Shown: piece by piece, positions 49,026 through 58,904 of the stretch
Layout of the letters: each line of letters begins with the position of its first letter
Numbering within the stretch: position 1 is the stretch's first letter
From: VXNE01 sp963665455
Lineage (GTDB): Bacteria; Pseudomonadota; Gammaproteobacteria; Pseudomonadales; Azotimanducaceae
Assembly: GCA_963665455.1 (NCBI GenBank)
Contig: OY762279.1
Location: 3,782,001 to 3,846,000 of the forward strand
Direction: 5' to 3'
DNA length: 64,000 bases
The notes under the pieces: model-generated
What the model was told of the DNA's origin: nothing
The model's database searches: none
The model's input: only the letters and a program-made list of their open reading frames with translations
Made by a program: the position numbers and the translations under genes

Positions 49026-52000
49026 TTGCCGGCCCGACGAAGGCCGACCCCGCACGGGCCGGCCTTCGTCTTGCTGCGTGCCCATTGCTTGGCGGTCCTA
49101 TTGTCCGCCACGGCATGTGGCGGAGGCGGGGGTGGCGGCGGCGGAGGCACCGCACCGCCCACCGCGAACCCACCTCCTCCCGACGATGGCCGGGTAACCC
49201 TCCGTTTCACCGAACGCGCCGCGAGCGCCGGCCTCGCCCGCCCGTGGGGCCATACCGACGCCCATCTCAGCGACGCCGAGTTCATGGCGAGCGGCCTCGC
49301 GGCCGTGGACTACGACGCGGACGGGGACGTCGACCTCTACGTCGCGGGCGGCGACGCCACGCCCAACCGGCTGTTCCGGAACGAGGGAGACGGAACGTTC
49401 GTCGACGTATCCGCCGAGGCAGGGCTCGACCTCGTGCACAAGGGTAGCGGGCCCACCTTCGCCGACATCGACGGCGACGGGGACCTCGATCTCTTCGTCG
49501 GCGCGGTGGACGGCGATCCGTACTACCTGATGGAGAACCGGAACGGCACCTTCGTCGACATCACGGCGGATTCCGGCCTCGGCATCGCGGCACCCAACAC
49601 GTTCTCCGCGGCGTTCGCCGACTACGACGCGGACGGGGACCTCGACCTGGCCCTCGCGCACTGGGGCAACCCCGAGCAGGCCGACACCGAGACGCTCTGG
49701 CGCAACACCGGAGACGGGACGTTCGAGAGCTACAGCGTGCAGTCGCGCATCGCGGAGACGCTGGTCGACTCCTCCGATCCCCAGGCACTCCAGATTCGCG
49801 CTCCGGCCTTCCGCAGAGACAACTCGTTCACCCCGAACTTCGCCGACATCGACGGGGACGGCGACCTGGACCTGCTGATGGCGTCGGATTTCCGCACCAG
49901 CCAGGTGTTCGCCAACACCGGCGACGGCCGCTTCCGGCTCACCACGGACCGCGAGGTCATCAAGGACCAGGCGGGCATGGGGGCCGCGGTGCTCGACTAC
50001 GACAACGACGGCGACCTCGACTGGTTCGTGACCTCCATCTACAAGGTCGCCGACGATGATACGGCCGGCTACGGCAACCGGCTGTACGCGAACGATGGCA
50101 TGGGCGTGTTCACCGACGTGACGGACGCGGCCGGCGTCGCCAACGGGGGCTGGGGCTGGGCGGCCTGCTCCGCCGACTTCGACAACGACGGACACCAGGA
50201 CCTGTTCCACGTCAACGGCTGGCGCGAGGAGAGCGACGTGCCGGACAACGACTACGTCCGCGACCAGGTCCGCCTGTTCCGGTCGAACGGGGACGGTACC
50301 TTCGTCGACGAAGCCGAGGCATCGGGGTTGACGGATCGTGGCCAGGGCCGCGGCGTGGCCTGCTTCGACGCCGACCGGGACGGCGACATCGACATCGCGA
50401 TCACCAACAACGGCGACGAGGGGATCGTCTTCTACCGCAACGACTCGGAACACGCGAACCACTACCTGGGGGTCCGGCTCGAGGGATTTGGGATCGGGGC
50501 CCGGGTGACGGTGGCCGCCGGGGGCCGCACCCAAGTCCAGGAGATGCGCGCCGGCAACAACTTCGTCTCGCAGAACCCGATGGAGCTCCATTTCGGGCTC
50601 GGCGAGGCGGACGCCGCCGACGTCACGGTGGACTGGCCGGACGGCCCCCGGACGACGGTGACCGGCGTGATGGTGGACCAACTCCTGACCGTGTCCGCGG
50701 CGGCGACGGATGCGCCGGGAGCACTGCGGCTCATCGTCGACTCGGGGGAGGGAAGCGGTGTCTACCAAGCCGGCGAGGAGGTCCCGCTTGCGGCCGCCGC
50801 GCCGAACGAAGGCTACTTCTTCTCGCATTGGAGCAGTAGCGGCGGGAGCATCGAGGACCGATTCGCCCGCGAGACCACGTTCACCATGCCCGCCGGAAAT
50901 GCGGTGGTCACGGCGCACTACGTGCCGGGCGTGGCGCCCGACGCCGATGTGTCCGTCGCCCGGCGTTGGATGGAGGTGCTCCTGGAGTCCATCCGCAACG
51001 ACCTCGCCCGGCCGACCGTACACGCGCGCAACCTGTTTCACGTGTCCGCGGCGATGTACGATGCTTGGACGGCCTTCGGGGACGTCGAGTCGCCGTGGCT
51101 CCTGGGACGGGAACGGGCCGGCATGGACTGTACGTTCGGGACGCCCCCGGCCTCCATGGACATCCCGGCCGACCGGACCGCCGCGATGAGCCACGCCGCC
51201 TTCCGCCTGATCCAACACCGCTTCGCGGATTCCCCGGGACACACGCTGATCCGGCGCAACGCCGAGGCGTTGATGGGTCAGCTCGGCCTCGACGGGGCGT
51301 TCGATGCGAGCGACTACCGCTCGGCGGACCACCCGGCCGCCGCCCTCGGCAACCACGTCGCGGACTGCTACATCGCCTTCGGGCTGGCCGACGGCGCCAA
51401 CGAGGCCGACGGCTACGCCAACCGCGCCTACGAACCGGTCAACCCACCGCTCGAACCGGCACGGCCGGGCAACCCGGACCTTGTGGACCGCAACCGCTGG
51501 CAGCCGCTGTCCCTGGAGGTCGCCATCGACCAGGCCGGCAACGTGGTCGAGTCCGAACCCGAGTTCATCGGGCCGGAGTGGGGCGGCGTGGTGCCCTTCG
51601 CCCTCTCCCCGCCGGACCTGACAATCCACGAGCGCGACGGGCACGAATACTGGGTCTACCACGACCCCGGCCCGCCACCGACCTTCGACGGGTCGCTATC
51701 GGACCAGTACCGTTGGAACTTCGCCCTGGTCGCGGCGTGGGCATCGCACCTGTCCCCGGACGACGGCGTCACGATGGATATCTCGCCGGCCGGCATCGGG
51801 AACCTCGACGACGCCGACTACCCGGCGCAGTTCGAGGACTACGGCACCTTCTACGATCTCCTGGGGGGCGGTGATCCCGGCCCGGGATACGCCGTCAATC
51901 CCGTGACCGGCGCGGCGTACGAGTCACAGGTGGTACCCCGGGGCGACTACACCCGGGTGCTGGCCGAGTTCTGGGCGGACGGACCCGACTCGGAAACGCC

Positions 52001-52805
52001 GCCGGGCCACTGGTTCGTGATCGCGAACGAAGTGGGGGAACATCCCGCGCTACAGCGCCGGTATCGGGGTGGGGGGCCGGTCCTCGAACTGCTCGAATGG
52101 GACGTGAAGCTCTATTTCGCGCTCGGGGGCGCGATGCACGACGCCGCCGTGACCGCCTGGGGCATCAAGGGTTGGTACGACTACATCCGGCCGATCTCCG
52201 CGATTCGTGCGATGGCCGATGCGGGTCAGAGTAGCGACCCGGGCTTGCCCTCCTACCACGTAGACGGTCTTCCCCTCATCGACGGGCGCATCGAGGTCGT
52301 GGGCGCGGGCGATCCGCTGGCGGGAGGGGCCGGCGAGCATGTCGGCAAGATCAAGCTCCATTCCTGGCGCGGGCACGACTTCGTGGAGGATCCCGAGACC
52401 GACGTCGCCGGCGTCGGCTGGATCCTGGCCGAGCGCTGGTGGCCGTACCAGCGCCCGACATTCGTGACCCCGCCGTTCGCCGGATACGTGTCCGGGCACT
52501 CCACCTATTCGCGGGCGGCGGCGGAGGTGCTCACCGCGTTCACCGGCGACCCTTACTTCCCCGGCGGCATGAGCAGTTTCCCCATCGCGCGCAACGCCTT
52601 CCTCGTGTTCGAGGAGGGGCCGTCGGTGGACCTGCGGCTCGAGTGGGCGCGCTACCGGGACGCGGCGGACCAGTGCAGCCTGTCCCGCATCTGGGGCGGC
52701 ATTCATCCTCCCGTGGACGACATCCCCGGCCGGCGCATAGGCATCGAAGTCGGTCTCGACGCCTTCGACCTGGCCGACCGGTACTTTCAAGGCGCGGCGG
52801 ACTGA
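49026..52805 (+). CDS. Large lipoprotein: FG-GAP/ASPIC repeats fused to a vanadium haloperoxidase-like domain
   Basis: From TTG 49026 the 1259-residue protein has a lipoprotein-like signal (AHCLAVLLSATAC, followed by a Gly run). Residues 70-480 hold FG-GAP/VCBS repeats with Ca-binding DxDGDGDxD motifs. An ASPIC/UnbV region is near 488-556 and an InlB-B-like repeat near 585-635. The C-terminal part from 660 has the vanadate site: K1048-x6-R1055-P, S1156-G-H1158 (VSGHST) and S1220-R-x5-H1227. Vanadium haloperoxidases use peroxide to oxidise halides; a phosphatase cannot be excluded. Start and lipobox are weaker points. Confidence 0.82.
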   Translation: MPARRRPTPHGPAFVLLRAHCLAVLLSATACGGGGGGGGGGTAPPTANPPPPDDGRVTLRFTERAASAGLARPWGHTDAHLSDAEFMASGLAAVDYDADGDVDLYVAGGDATPNRLFRNEGDGTFVDVSAEAGLDLVHKGSGPTFADIDGDGDLDLFVGAVDGDPYYLMENRNGTFVDITADSGLGIAAPNTFSAAFADYDADGDLDLALAHWGNPEQADTETLWRNTGDGTFESYSVQSRIAETLVDSSDPQALQIRAPAFRRDNSFTPNFADIDGDGDLDLLMASDFRTSQVFANTGDGRFRLTTDREVIKDQAGMGAAVLDYDNDGDLDWFVTSIYKVADDDTAGYGNRLYANDGMGVFTDVTDAAGVANGGWGWAACSADFDNDGHQDLFHVNGWREESDVPDNDYVRDQVRLFRSNGDGTFVDEAEASGLTDRGQGRGVACFDADRDGDIDIAITNNGDEGIVFYRNDSEHANHYLGVRLEGFGIGARVTVAAGGRTQVQEMRAGNNFVSQNPMELHFGLGEADAADVTVDWPDGPRTTVTGVMVDQLLTVSAAATDAPGALRLIVDSGEGSGVYQAGEEVPLAAAAPNEGYFFSHWSSSGGSIEDRFARETTFTMPAGNAVVTAHYVPGVAPDADVSVARRWMEVLLESIRNDLARPTVHARNLFHVSAAMYDAWTAFGDVESPWLLGRERAGMDCTFGTPPASMDIPADRTAAMSHAAFRLIQHRFADSPGHTLIRRNAEALMGQLGLDGAFDASDYRSADHPAAALGNHVADCYIAFGLADGANEADGYANRAYEPVNPPLEPARPGNPDLVDRNRWQPLSLEVAIDQAGNVVESEPEFIGPEWGGVVPFALSPPDLTIHERDGHEYWVYHDPGPPPTFDGSLSDQYRWNFALVAAWASHLSPDDGVTMDISPAGIGNLDDADYPAQFEDYGTFYDLLGGGDPGPGYAVNPVTGAAYESQVVPRGDYTRVLAEFWADGPDSETPPGHWFVIANEVGEHPALQRRYRGGGPVLELLEWDVKLYFALGGAMHDAAVTAWGIKGWYDYIRPISAIRAMADAGQSSDPGLPSYHVDGLPLIDGRIEVVGAGDPLAGGAGEHVGKIKLHSWRGHDFVEDPETDVAGVGWILAERWWPYQRPTFVTPPFAGYVSGHSTYSRAAAEVLTAFTGDPYFPGGMSSFPIARNAFLVFEEGPSVDLRLEWARYRDAADQCSLSRIWGGIHPPVDDIPGRRIGIEVGLDAFDLADRYFQGAAD

Positions 52806-52878
52806 ACGGCCCGGCGCGTTTCGGCTTCGGGCGACGCCGGCATAACATGCCCGGCTTTGGTTACACGAGAGCCGCAGG

Positions 52879-54060
52879 ATGTCGATCCTCGAAGGAACCC
52901 GGGTACTGGATTTCGGCCGCTACATCGCGGGCCCGTTCTGCGGGATGCTGCTCGCCGACCTGGGCGCGGACGTGATCCGCGTGGAGAAGGTGGACGGCAG
53001 CGAGGACCGCTACACCGCGCCCGTGACCCCGGATGGCCAGGGCTCGCTGTTCATGGCGCTCAACCGCAACAAGCGGGGATTTACGCTGAACCCCCGCAAG
53101 CCCGGCGGCCAGGACGTGCTCCGGCGGCTCGTCGCCACCGCGGACGTCGTCATCGCGAACCTGCCGCCGGCCACCGTGGCCTCGATGGGCCTCGACTACG
53201 CGAGCCTGACCCAAGTGAAGCCCGACATCGTCCTCACCACCAGCACCGCCTACGGCTCGGGCGGCCCGTACGCCAACCGCGTCGGCTTCGACGGGGTCGC
53301 CCAGGCCATGTCCGGCAACATGTACATGACCGGGCATCCGGACGAGCCGATGAAGAACTACTTCCCGTACGTCGACTACACGACGGGCACGCTGAACGCG
53401 TTCGCGACCCTCGCGGCCCTCATGCACCGGTCGAAGACCGGCGAGGGGCAGCACGTGGAAGGATGCTTGCTGGCATCCGCCCTGACCGTGGCGAACGGAT
53501 CGCTGATCGAGGAGGCGGTGCTACACAAGGATCGGGTGGCGAGCGGGAACCGGGGCCAGACCGCGGCCCCGTCCGACGCCTTCCCGACCCGGGACGGCTG
53601 GGTGCTCGTCTCGGTGGTGGGGAATCCCTTGTTCGAGCGGTGGGCGCGCCTGATGGGCGAGGAGCGCTGGCTCACGGACCCGCGCTACGCCACCGACGAG
53701 ACGCGCGGGGAGCAGGCCGTGGAGATCAGCGAGCGGATGTCGGCCTGGACGCGGCACCGCACCACGGCGGAGGTCATGGCGGAACTGGAGGCGGCCCGCA
53801 TCCCTTGCGGAGAGGTGCTCAAGCCGGCCGAGGCGCTGGTGAACGAGCAGGTGGTTGCGCAGGCGTTCTTTACGCCGACGGACTACCCAGGACTCACGAG
53901 CCCGGCGCCCGTGGCCCGCATGCCCATCGATTTCTCGAAGGCGGACACGCGGATCCGCACCCGGGCCCCGACGCTCGGCGAGCACACCGGCGAGGTCCTG
54001 CGCGAACTCGGCTACGAGGACGGCGACATCGAAGGACTGCGCGAGGGGCGGGTAGTTTAG
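52879..54060 (+). CDS. CaiB/BaiF family CoA-transferase
   Basis: The 393-residue family III CoA-transferase starts LEGTRVLDFGRYIAGPFCGMLLADLGADVIRVEK. It has GLDYASLTQVKPDIVLTTSTAYG, and the catalytic Asp sits in FPYVDYTTGTLNAFATLAALMHRSKTGEGQHV. It transfers CoA between carboxylates; the substrates are unknown. The start ATG lies 73 bases after the haloperoxidase gene. The 3' end overlaps the convergent methyltransferase gene by 4 bases. Confidence 0.92.
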   Translation: MSILEGTRVLDFGRYIAGPFCGMLLADLGADVIRVEKVDGSEDRYTAPVTPDGQGSLFMALNRNKRGFTLNPRKPGGQDVLRRLVATADVVIANLPPATVASMGLDYASLTQVKPDIVLTTSTAYGSGGPYANRVGFDGVAQAMSGNMYMTGHPDEPMKNYFPYVDYTTGTLNAFATLAALMHRSKTGEGQHVEGCLLASALTVANGSLIEEAVLHKDRVASGNRGQTAAPSDAFPTRDGWVLVSVVGNPLFERWARLMGEERWLTDPRYATDETRGEQAVEISERMSAWTRHRTTAEVMAELEAARIPCGEVLKPAEALVNEQVVAQAFFTPTDYPGLTSPAPVARMPIDFSKADTRIRTRAPTLGEHTGEVLRELGYEDGDIEGLREGRVV

Positions 54061-55283
54061 GCCCCGGCGGCGAGGTGCCGCGGCCGCTCGCCTCCGTCCC
54101 GCTCGACCGGCGCGTACAGGTAGTCCCGGGTGAGCGGGACGGTATCGTTCGCGCGGGCAAGCTGGAACTGAAAGACCACCAGGTCCGCGATCTCGAATGC
54201 CGTGGCGCAGGACAGCAGATAGAACTCCCACATGCGGCAGAAGCGCTCGCCCTTGGCAACTACGAAGTCCGCGCGCACGGCCTGGAAGCGCCTATTCCAC
54301 TCGCGTAGCGTGAGCGCGTAGTGCCGCCGCCACACCTCGAGGTCCGATACGATCAGGCCCGATGGCTCGATCGCCCGCGCGACCTCCGAGGCCGCGGGAA
54401 TGTAGCCGCCCGGGAAGATGTGCTTGCGGATCCACGGGTTGGTCGGGGAGGGCGGCGCCGACTGCCCGATGGTGTGGAGCAAGACGGTGCCGTGGGGTGC
54501 CAGGCACGCGCGCACTTGCTCGAAGTAGCGGTCGAAGTTGCGGCGTCCGACGTGTTCGAACATTCCCACCGAGACGACCGCGTCGTACTCGGCGCGATGC
54601 CGCCGATAGTCCTCCAGGTGGAACGTGACGCGCTCGGACAGCCCGCGGCGCTCGGCTTCCGCCCGGGCCGCCCGTAGCTGCTCGCTCGACAGCGTCAGCC
54701 CCACGACCTCCACTCCCGCGCGCTCCGCGAGGTGCATGGCCAGGCTGCCCCAGCCGCAGCCGATGTCGAGCACGCGTTGTCCGGGCTCGAGGTGGAGCTT
54801 GCGCCGGATGTGGTCGCACTTCGCCGCCTGGGCCTCCTCCAGGGAGAGGTCCGGCGTTCGAAAATAGGCGCAGGAGTAGTGCATGTCCCGGTCCAGGAAT
54901 GCCCGGAACAGAGCCTCGTCGAGATTGTAGTGGTGGCTGACGTTGGAGAGGCTCGCGCGCACGTTGTTCCACGACGTCACGAGGGACGCGAGGGGCCCCA
55001 TTGCGGCGGCGAGGGAACGGCGCGGCAACTGGCGCTCCATGTTCACCCGCAGCACGGTCAGGAGGTCCGCCAAGTCGCCCTCCTCGACGTGCCATTCCCC
55101 GCGCATGTAGGTCTCGCCGAGATTCGCCTGGGGATTGAGCAGGATGCGCCGCGCCGTGCCCGGCGTGTTGAGCACCCAGGTGGCCGCGGGGGCGCCCTGG
55201 CCGAAGGTGCGACGTTGCCCGCTCGGCTCGACGACGGTCAGCGTGCCGTGGTGAATGTGGCGGTCCAGGAGCTTGAGGAACAT
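54057..55283 (-). CDS. Cyclopropane-fatty-acid synthase family methyltransferase
   Basis: The 408-residue protein matches the CFA synthase layout: an N-terminal substrate domain with GETYMRGEWHVEEGDLADLL, then HYSCAYFRTPDLSLEEAQAAKCDHI, motif I VLDIGCGWGSLAMHLAERA, YDAVVSVGMFEHVGRRNFDRYF, and the terminal EFYLLSCATAFEIADLVVFQFQL containing the active-site Cys region. It adds methylene groups from SAM to unsaturated phospholipid acyl chains, or a related methylation. The next divergent gene is 246 bp away. Confidence 0.9.
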   Translation of the reverse strand: MFLKLLDRHIHHGTLTVVEPSGQRRTFGQGAPAATWVLNTPGTARRILLNPQANLGETYMRGEWHVEEGDLADLLTVLRVNMERQLPRRSLAAAMGPLASLVTSWNNVRASLSNVSHHYNLDEALFRAFLDRDMHYSCAYFRTPDLSLEEAQAAKCDHIRRKLHLEPGQRVLDIGCGWGSLAMHLAERAGVEVVGLTLSSEQLRAARAEAERRGLSERVTFHLEDYRRHRAEYDAVVSVGMFEHVGRRNFDRYFEQVRACLAPHGTVLLHTIGQSAPPSPTNPWIRKHIFPGGYIPAASEVARAIEPSGLIVSDLEVWRRHYALTLREWNRRFQAVRADFVVAKGERFCRMWEFYLLSCATAFEIADLVVFQFQLARANDTVPLTRDYLYAPVERDGGERPRHLAAGA

Positions 55284-55529
55284 GGGGTACCCGTTGACCT
55301 TTCGCGAGACGCGCGGGTGGCGCCCGACGTTCTCGACATTGACGCTAGCACCTGCCGGCCCGCATGGTCAACGCGCCGGTGCCGCGCGTCGGTGCCGCGC
55401 GCACCGGAAGCTATACTCTCGCCCCAGGAGCCCGCGCCGTAGAACGGCGCGGGCGCGTAGGTCGGTGGGGCTGGGCCGGGAGCGGAGCCAAAGGCGACGG
55501 TTCCGGGGCGCTAGCGTTCAGGAGCATCC

Positions 55530-56573
55530 ATGAAAGTCAGCATCGGCATAGGCGGGGCGGCGTCCGGGCAGCGGCGCGATTTCGAGCGGCAGGTCGAGTT
55601 CGTCGTGGAGGCGGAGAAGCTCGGGGTGGACGCGGTCTGGACCGCGGAGGCCTGGGGCCACGACGCGATCGCGCCGCTGGCGTTTCTCGCCGCGCGCACG
55701 GACCGAATCCGCCTCGGCACCGGGATCATGCAGATCAGCGCCCGCACGCCCTCGATGACGGCGATGACCGCGCTGACGATGGCGGCGATCAGCGGGGATC
55801 GATTCCTGCTGGGATTGGGCGCCAGCGGGCCGCAGGTCGTGGAGGGATTGCAGGGGACGTCGTTTCGCGCGCCGTTGTCCCGGATGCGGGAAACCGTGGA
55901 CATCGTGCGCCTCGCCTTCGCCGGGGAGAAGCTGGCCTACGAGGGCCGGCACCACCGGCTACCGCTGCCGGGGGGCGAGGGCAAGGCGCTGCGGCTCGCG
56001 CAACCCGGCAACCCGAACATCCCCATCTATCTCGCCACCCTGGGTCCCCGGGCGCTGGAATACACCGGCGCGGAGGCGGACGGCTGGGTCGGAACGTCGT
56101 TCACGCCCGAGGGGGCGGACGCGCATCTCAAGTACCTGCGGCGGGGGGCCGAGTCGTCGGGCCGAGCCTTGGCGGACATCGACCTCCAGGCCGGCGGGAC
56201 CGTCGCGTTCGGCGACGATCTGGACGCCCTCGTGGCTCCGCTCAAGCCGGGCATGGCCTTCACGCTGGGCGCGATGGGTTCGCCCAAGACGAACTTCTAC
56301 AACGACGCCTATCGTCGCGGGGGCTGGGCGGAGGAGGCTGCGGAGGTCCAACGATCGTGGGTCGCGGGCCGCCGCGACGAGGCGGTGGCGCGGGTGCCGG
56401 ACCAGATGGTCGTCGAAGCCAACCTGCTCGGGGACGAGGCGACCGTCCGTGCGCGGATGGCGGCGTACCGGGATGCCGGGGTGACGACGCTGCGCGTCCA
56501 GCCGGCGGGAGAGAATCTGGCCGCGCGGCTGGACACCCTCGGCCGGACGATGGACATCGCGCGGGGACTTTAG
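55530..56573 (+). CDS. LLM-class flavin/F420-dependent oxidoreductase
   Basis: The 347-residue bacterial luciferase-like monooxygenase shows the TIM-barrel signature: KVSIGIGGAASGQ, AEKLGVDAVWTAEAWGHDAIAPLAFLA, RIRLGTGIMQISARTPSMTAMTALTM and FLLGLGASGPQVVEG. It uses reduced flavin or F420; no F420 biosynthesis gene is present in this window, so the cofactor is open. ATG 55530 follows AGGAG. Upstream, 55284-55529 has a TATACT element but no clear -35 match. Confidence 0.85.
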   Translation: MKVSIGIGGAASGQRRDFERQVEFVVEAEKLGVDAVWTAEAWGHDAIAPLAFLAARTDRIRLGTGIMQISARTPSMTAMTALTMAAISGDRFLLGLGASGPQVVEGLQGTSFRAPLSRMRETVDIVRLAFAGEKLAYEGRHHRLPLPGGEGKALRLAQPGNPNIPIYLATLGPRALEYTGAEADGWVGTSFTPEGADAHLKYLRRGAESSGRALADIDLQAGGTVAFGDDLDALVAPLKPGMAFTLGAMGSPKTNFYNDAYRRGGWAEEAAEVQRSWVAGRRDEAVARVPDQMVVEANLLGDEATVRARMAAYRDAGVTTLRVQPAGENLAARLDTLGRTMDIARGL

Positions 56574-56634
56574 CGAAAGTCTGTTTGAGGGTGGTCCACC
56601 GCGGTCGCAGAGGGGAAGACAGGGAGCGGAAGCG

Positions 56635-56976
56635 ATGACCGAAGTCCGCGCCGAGGACATGCGCCAGGCGAAGCTCGTCTACGTGCTTTACCTCGTGGGC
56701 TTGGTCTTCCCGGTGACCCTCATCGTCGGCCTGGTCTGGGCCTACGTCGTGCGGGGGGACGCCGGCGGCTGGTTGGAGACGCACCTCCGCTACCAGATTC
56801 GCACCTTCTGGCTCGGTCTCCTCTACGGCGTGGTCGGGGCGGTCCTGCTCGTGGTCGGCGTCGGCATCCTGATCCTGCTGGCCGTGCCGGTCTGGTTGAT
56901 CGTGCGCTGCGTGAAGGGTCTGCGCCAAGTCGACCGCGAGGCCCCGGTCGAGAACGTGGAGACTTGGTTGTCTTGA
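56635..56976 (+). CDS. Small DUF4870-like membrane protein
   Basis: The 113-residue protein has two or three membrane spans (about 14-38, then 66-100 as a long hydrophobic hairpin) around a polar loop with HLRYQIRTFWLG. The layout and the conserved H-x-R-Y-Q segment recall DUF4870/Tic20-like small membrane proteins, whose function is unknown. ATG 56635 follows GGGAGCGGAAG. It is followed by a convergent hydrolase gene. Confidence 0.6.
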   Translation: MTEVRAEDMRQAKLVYVLYLVGLVFPVTLIVGLVWAYVVRGDAGGWLETHLRYQIRTFWLGLLYGVVGAVLLVVGVGILILLAVPVWLIVRCVKGLRQVDREAPVENVETWLS

Positions 56977-56996
56977 ACCAGCGTTGACGCCGGGTT

Positions 56997-57884
56997 TCAG
57001 CGCGGCGTGTCGGCGCCGTCCAGCAACGCGACGATGTGCTCGACGATGGCTGGGATCGCGGGCTCCGGCAGGTCGTGTCCGAGCTGCTCGATGATGGCGA
57101 GGCGGGCCCGAGGCACCGCCGCAGCCGTTTCGCGTGCACGGGCCACGGGAAGGAGAGGATCCGCGTCACCGTGTATGACCAGGGCGGGCATCGACAGCTT
57201 GCCGAGCAACGCGCCGCGGTCCCCATCGGAGGCCCCGGCGATCAGTTGGCGCACCGCGCCGTCCGGCCGGTGCGCGCGGGCATGGGCGGCACCAGCGAAC
57301 CGGCCGAGCCCGACCGTGGCCGAGTCGTGGTGGCGCCCGCCGAGTCGCCGTGCCCAGGCCACGCTTCGTCCGACGACCTCCTTTTCGCTCCGGGCGTGCT
57401 CCGCAAAGGCGGGGAGGACGTCGTCGCCCGGCTTCGGCAGCGGAAACGCGCCCGCGCTCGATCCGATGGCGGTCCAGCTGAAGACGCGTTCGGGATGCTG
57501 GATCGCTAGGCGTTGCGCCACCATCCCGCCCAACGAGAACCCGACCAGATGTGCCCCCGCCTGTCCGAGATGGTCGAGCAGGCGACAGGCGTCCTCCGCC
57601 ATGTCCGAGAGCGTGTAGGCGGGCTGCAAGCCGCGCGTTCCGGCACCGTTTGCGACGAGCTGCGCCAGATCGATGGCGTCCGCTTCACAATCGAACGACA
57701 GGCCCGTGTCCCGGCTGTCATGGGTGATGACCCGGTAGCCGGCACGTACGAGTCCGTGCACCAGGGACAGCGGCCATTCCACGAGCTGCAGCCCGACACC
57801 GTGCAGCAGGAGCACGGGCGCGTCGGCGCGCGCGCCACGCTGTTCGAATTGCATCGCACCGCTCGCGGTGGCGAATCTCGGCAT
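56997..57884 (-). CDS. Alpha/beta-fold hydrolase
   Basis: The 295-residue hydrolase shows PVLLLHGVGLQLVEWP (oxyanion region), YRVITHDSRDTGLS, the nucleophile elbow VGFSLGGMVAQRLAIQHPER (Ser of GFSLGG), LVIHGDADPLLPVARA with the acid, and IEQLGHDLPEP with the catalytic His. Substrate unknown; the fold covers esterases, lactonases and C-C hydrolases. ATG 57884 gives the canonical start. Confidence 0.87.
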   Translation of the reverse strand: MPRFATASGAMQFEQRGARADAPVLLLHGVGLQLVEWPLSLVHGLVRAGYRVITHDSRDTGLSFDCEADAIDLAQLVANGAGTRGLQPAYTLSDMAEDACRLLDHLGQAGAHLVGFSLGGMVAQRLAIQHPERVFSWTAIGSSAGAFPLPKPGDDVLPAFAEHARSEKEVVGRSVAWARRLGGRHHDSATVGLGRFAGAAHARAHRPDGAVRQLIAGASDGDRGALLGKLSMPALVIHGDADPLLPVARARETAAAVPRARLAIIEQLGHDLPEPAIPAIVEHIVALLDGADTPR

Positions 57885-58019
57885 CGGTGGCACAAGAGGC
57901 TGCGGGAGGCGGACAATTTTAACCCGAGCGCGGGTTGCATTGTCCCGGCCCGCCCCGTTAAATGCCGCCGCATGCGCGCGCGGAAGCCGACGGCGCCGAC
58001 TGCGGGGCGCTTCCATCCG

Positions 58020-58904
58020 ATGTCCGAGCCCGGTTGCCCGGGGCGGGGTGGTCCGTGGCTTCGCGCCGTCGGCGTCTCGATGGCCTGCGTGGCGCTCGCG
58101 GGTTGTGCCTCGGTCGTCTCCTCCGTAACCGAGAGCTTGGCGGAAGACCTCTCCTCCGCCATTCTCGACAGCGAGGATCTGGAGGTGGTTCGGGACGGCG
58201 CGCCGGCCTATCTGATCATGCTCGATGCGCTACTGCGTTCGGACCCGGACAGCCCGACGTTGCTCGCCGCCGCCGCCACCCTCAACGGCGCGTACGGAAC
58301 GGCCTTCGCGGACGAGCCGGAGCGTCGGCGGGCGTTCGCCGACAAGGCCCTGCGGTTGGCGTCGCGCGCCGCCTGCGAGGCACTGCCGTGGACCTGCACG
58401 GCGCGCGCCGACGACCTGGCGACGTTGGCGGGCAACCTCACGGAGCTGCGGGCGGAGGACGTGCCCGTCGCCTACGCGTTCACCACCGCATGGGCCGGGT
58501 GGATTCAAGCACACAGCGACGATTGGGGCGCGGTGGCGGAACTGGGGCGCGTCAAGGCGCTCATGACCCGCATCGCGGAGCTGGACGAGGCGTACGAACA
58601 TGGCGGTCCGCGCATGTACCTCGGCGTCTTCGAGACCCTCGTGCCGGCGGCGCTTGGTGGCCGGCCGGAGCTCGGGCGGGAACACTTCGAGCGCGCCATC
58701 GCGCTCTCCGAGGGACGCTTCCTCATGGCCCGGGTGCTGCTCGCGGAGCAGTACGGGCGGCTGGTCTTCGACCGGGAGTTGCACGACCGCGAGCTCCGCG
58801 CGGCCCTCGACGCGGATCCCCGCCAGCCCGGCATGACCTTGACCAACCTGATCGCGCAGCAGCAGGCGCGGGTGCTGTTGGAGTCCGCCGATGACTATTT
58901 CTAA
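58020..58904 (+). CDS. TatT-family lipoprotein of a TRAP transporter
   Basis: The 294-residue lipoprotein has LRAVGVSMACVALAGC, a good lipobox (LAGC), then four to five TPR-like helical hairpins (SPTLLAAAATLNGAYGTAF, RPELGREHFERAIALSEG, FLMARVLLAEQYGRLVFD). This matches TatT, the periplasmic lipoprotein that associates with the TatP/DctP component of some TRAP transporters, described in Treponema as Tp0956. It overlaps the downstream DctP gene by 14 bases. ATG 57972 is an upstream alternative. Confidence 0.78.
   Translation: MSEPGCPGRGGPWLRAVGVSMACVALAGCASVVSSVTESLAEDLSSAILDSEDLEVVRDGAPAYLIMLDALLRSDPDSPTLLAAAATLNGAYGTAFADEPERRRAFADKALRLASRAACEALPWTCTARADDLATLAGNLTELRAEDVPVAYAFTTAWAGWIQAHSDDWGAVAELGRVKALMTRIAELDEAYEHGGPRMYLGVFETLVPAALGGRPELGREHFERAIALSEGRFLMARVLLAEQYGRLVFDRELHDRELRAALDADPRQPGMTLTNLIAQQQARVLLESADDYF

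Noticed and set aside
49098..51662. 854-residue minus-strand frame
   Set aside because: An antisense shadow with Val/Arg/Gly-rich composition and no family pattern, opposite a well-supported lipoprotein gene.
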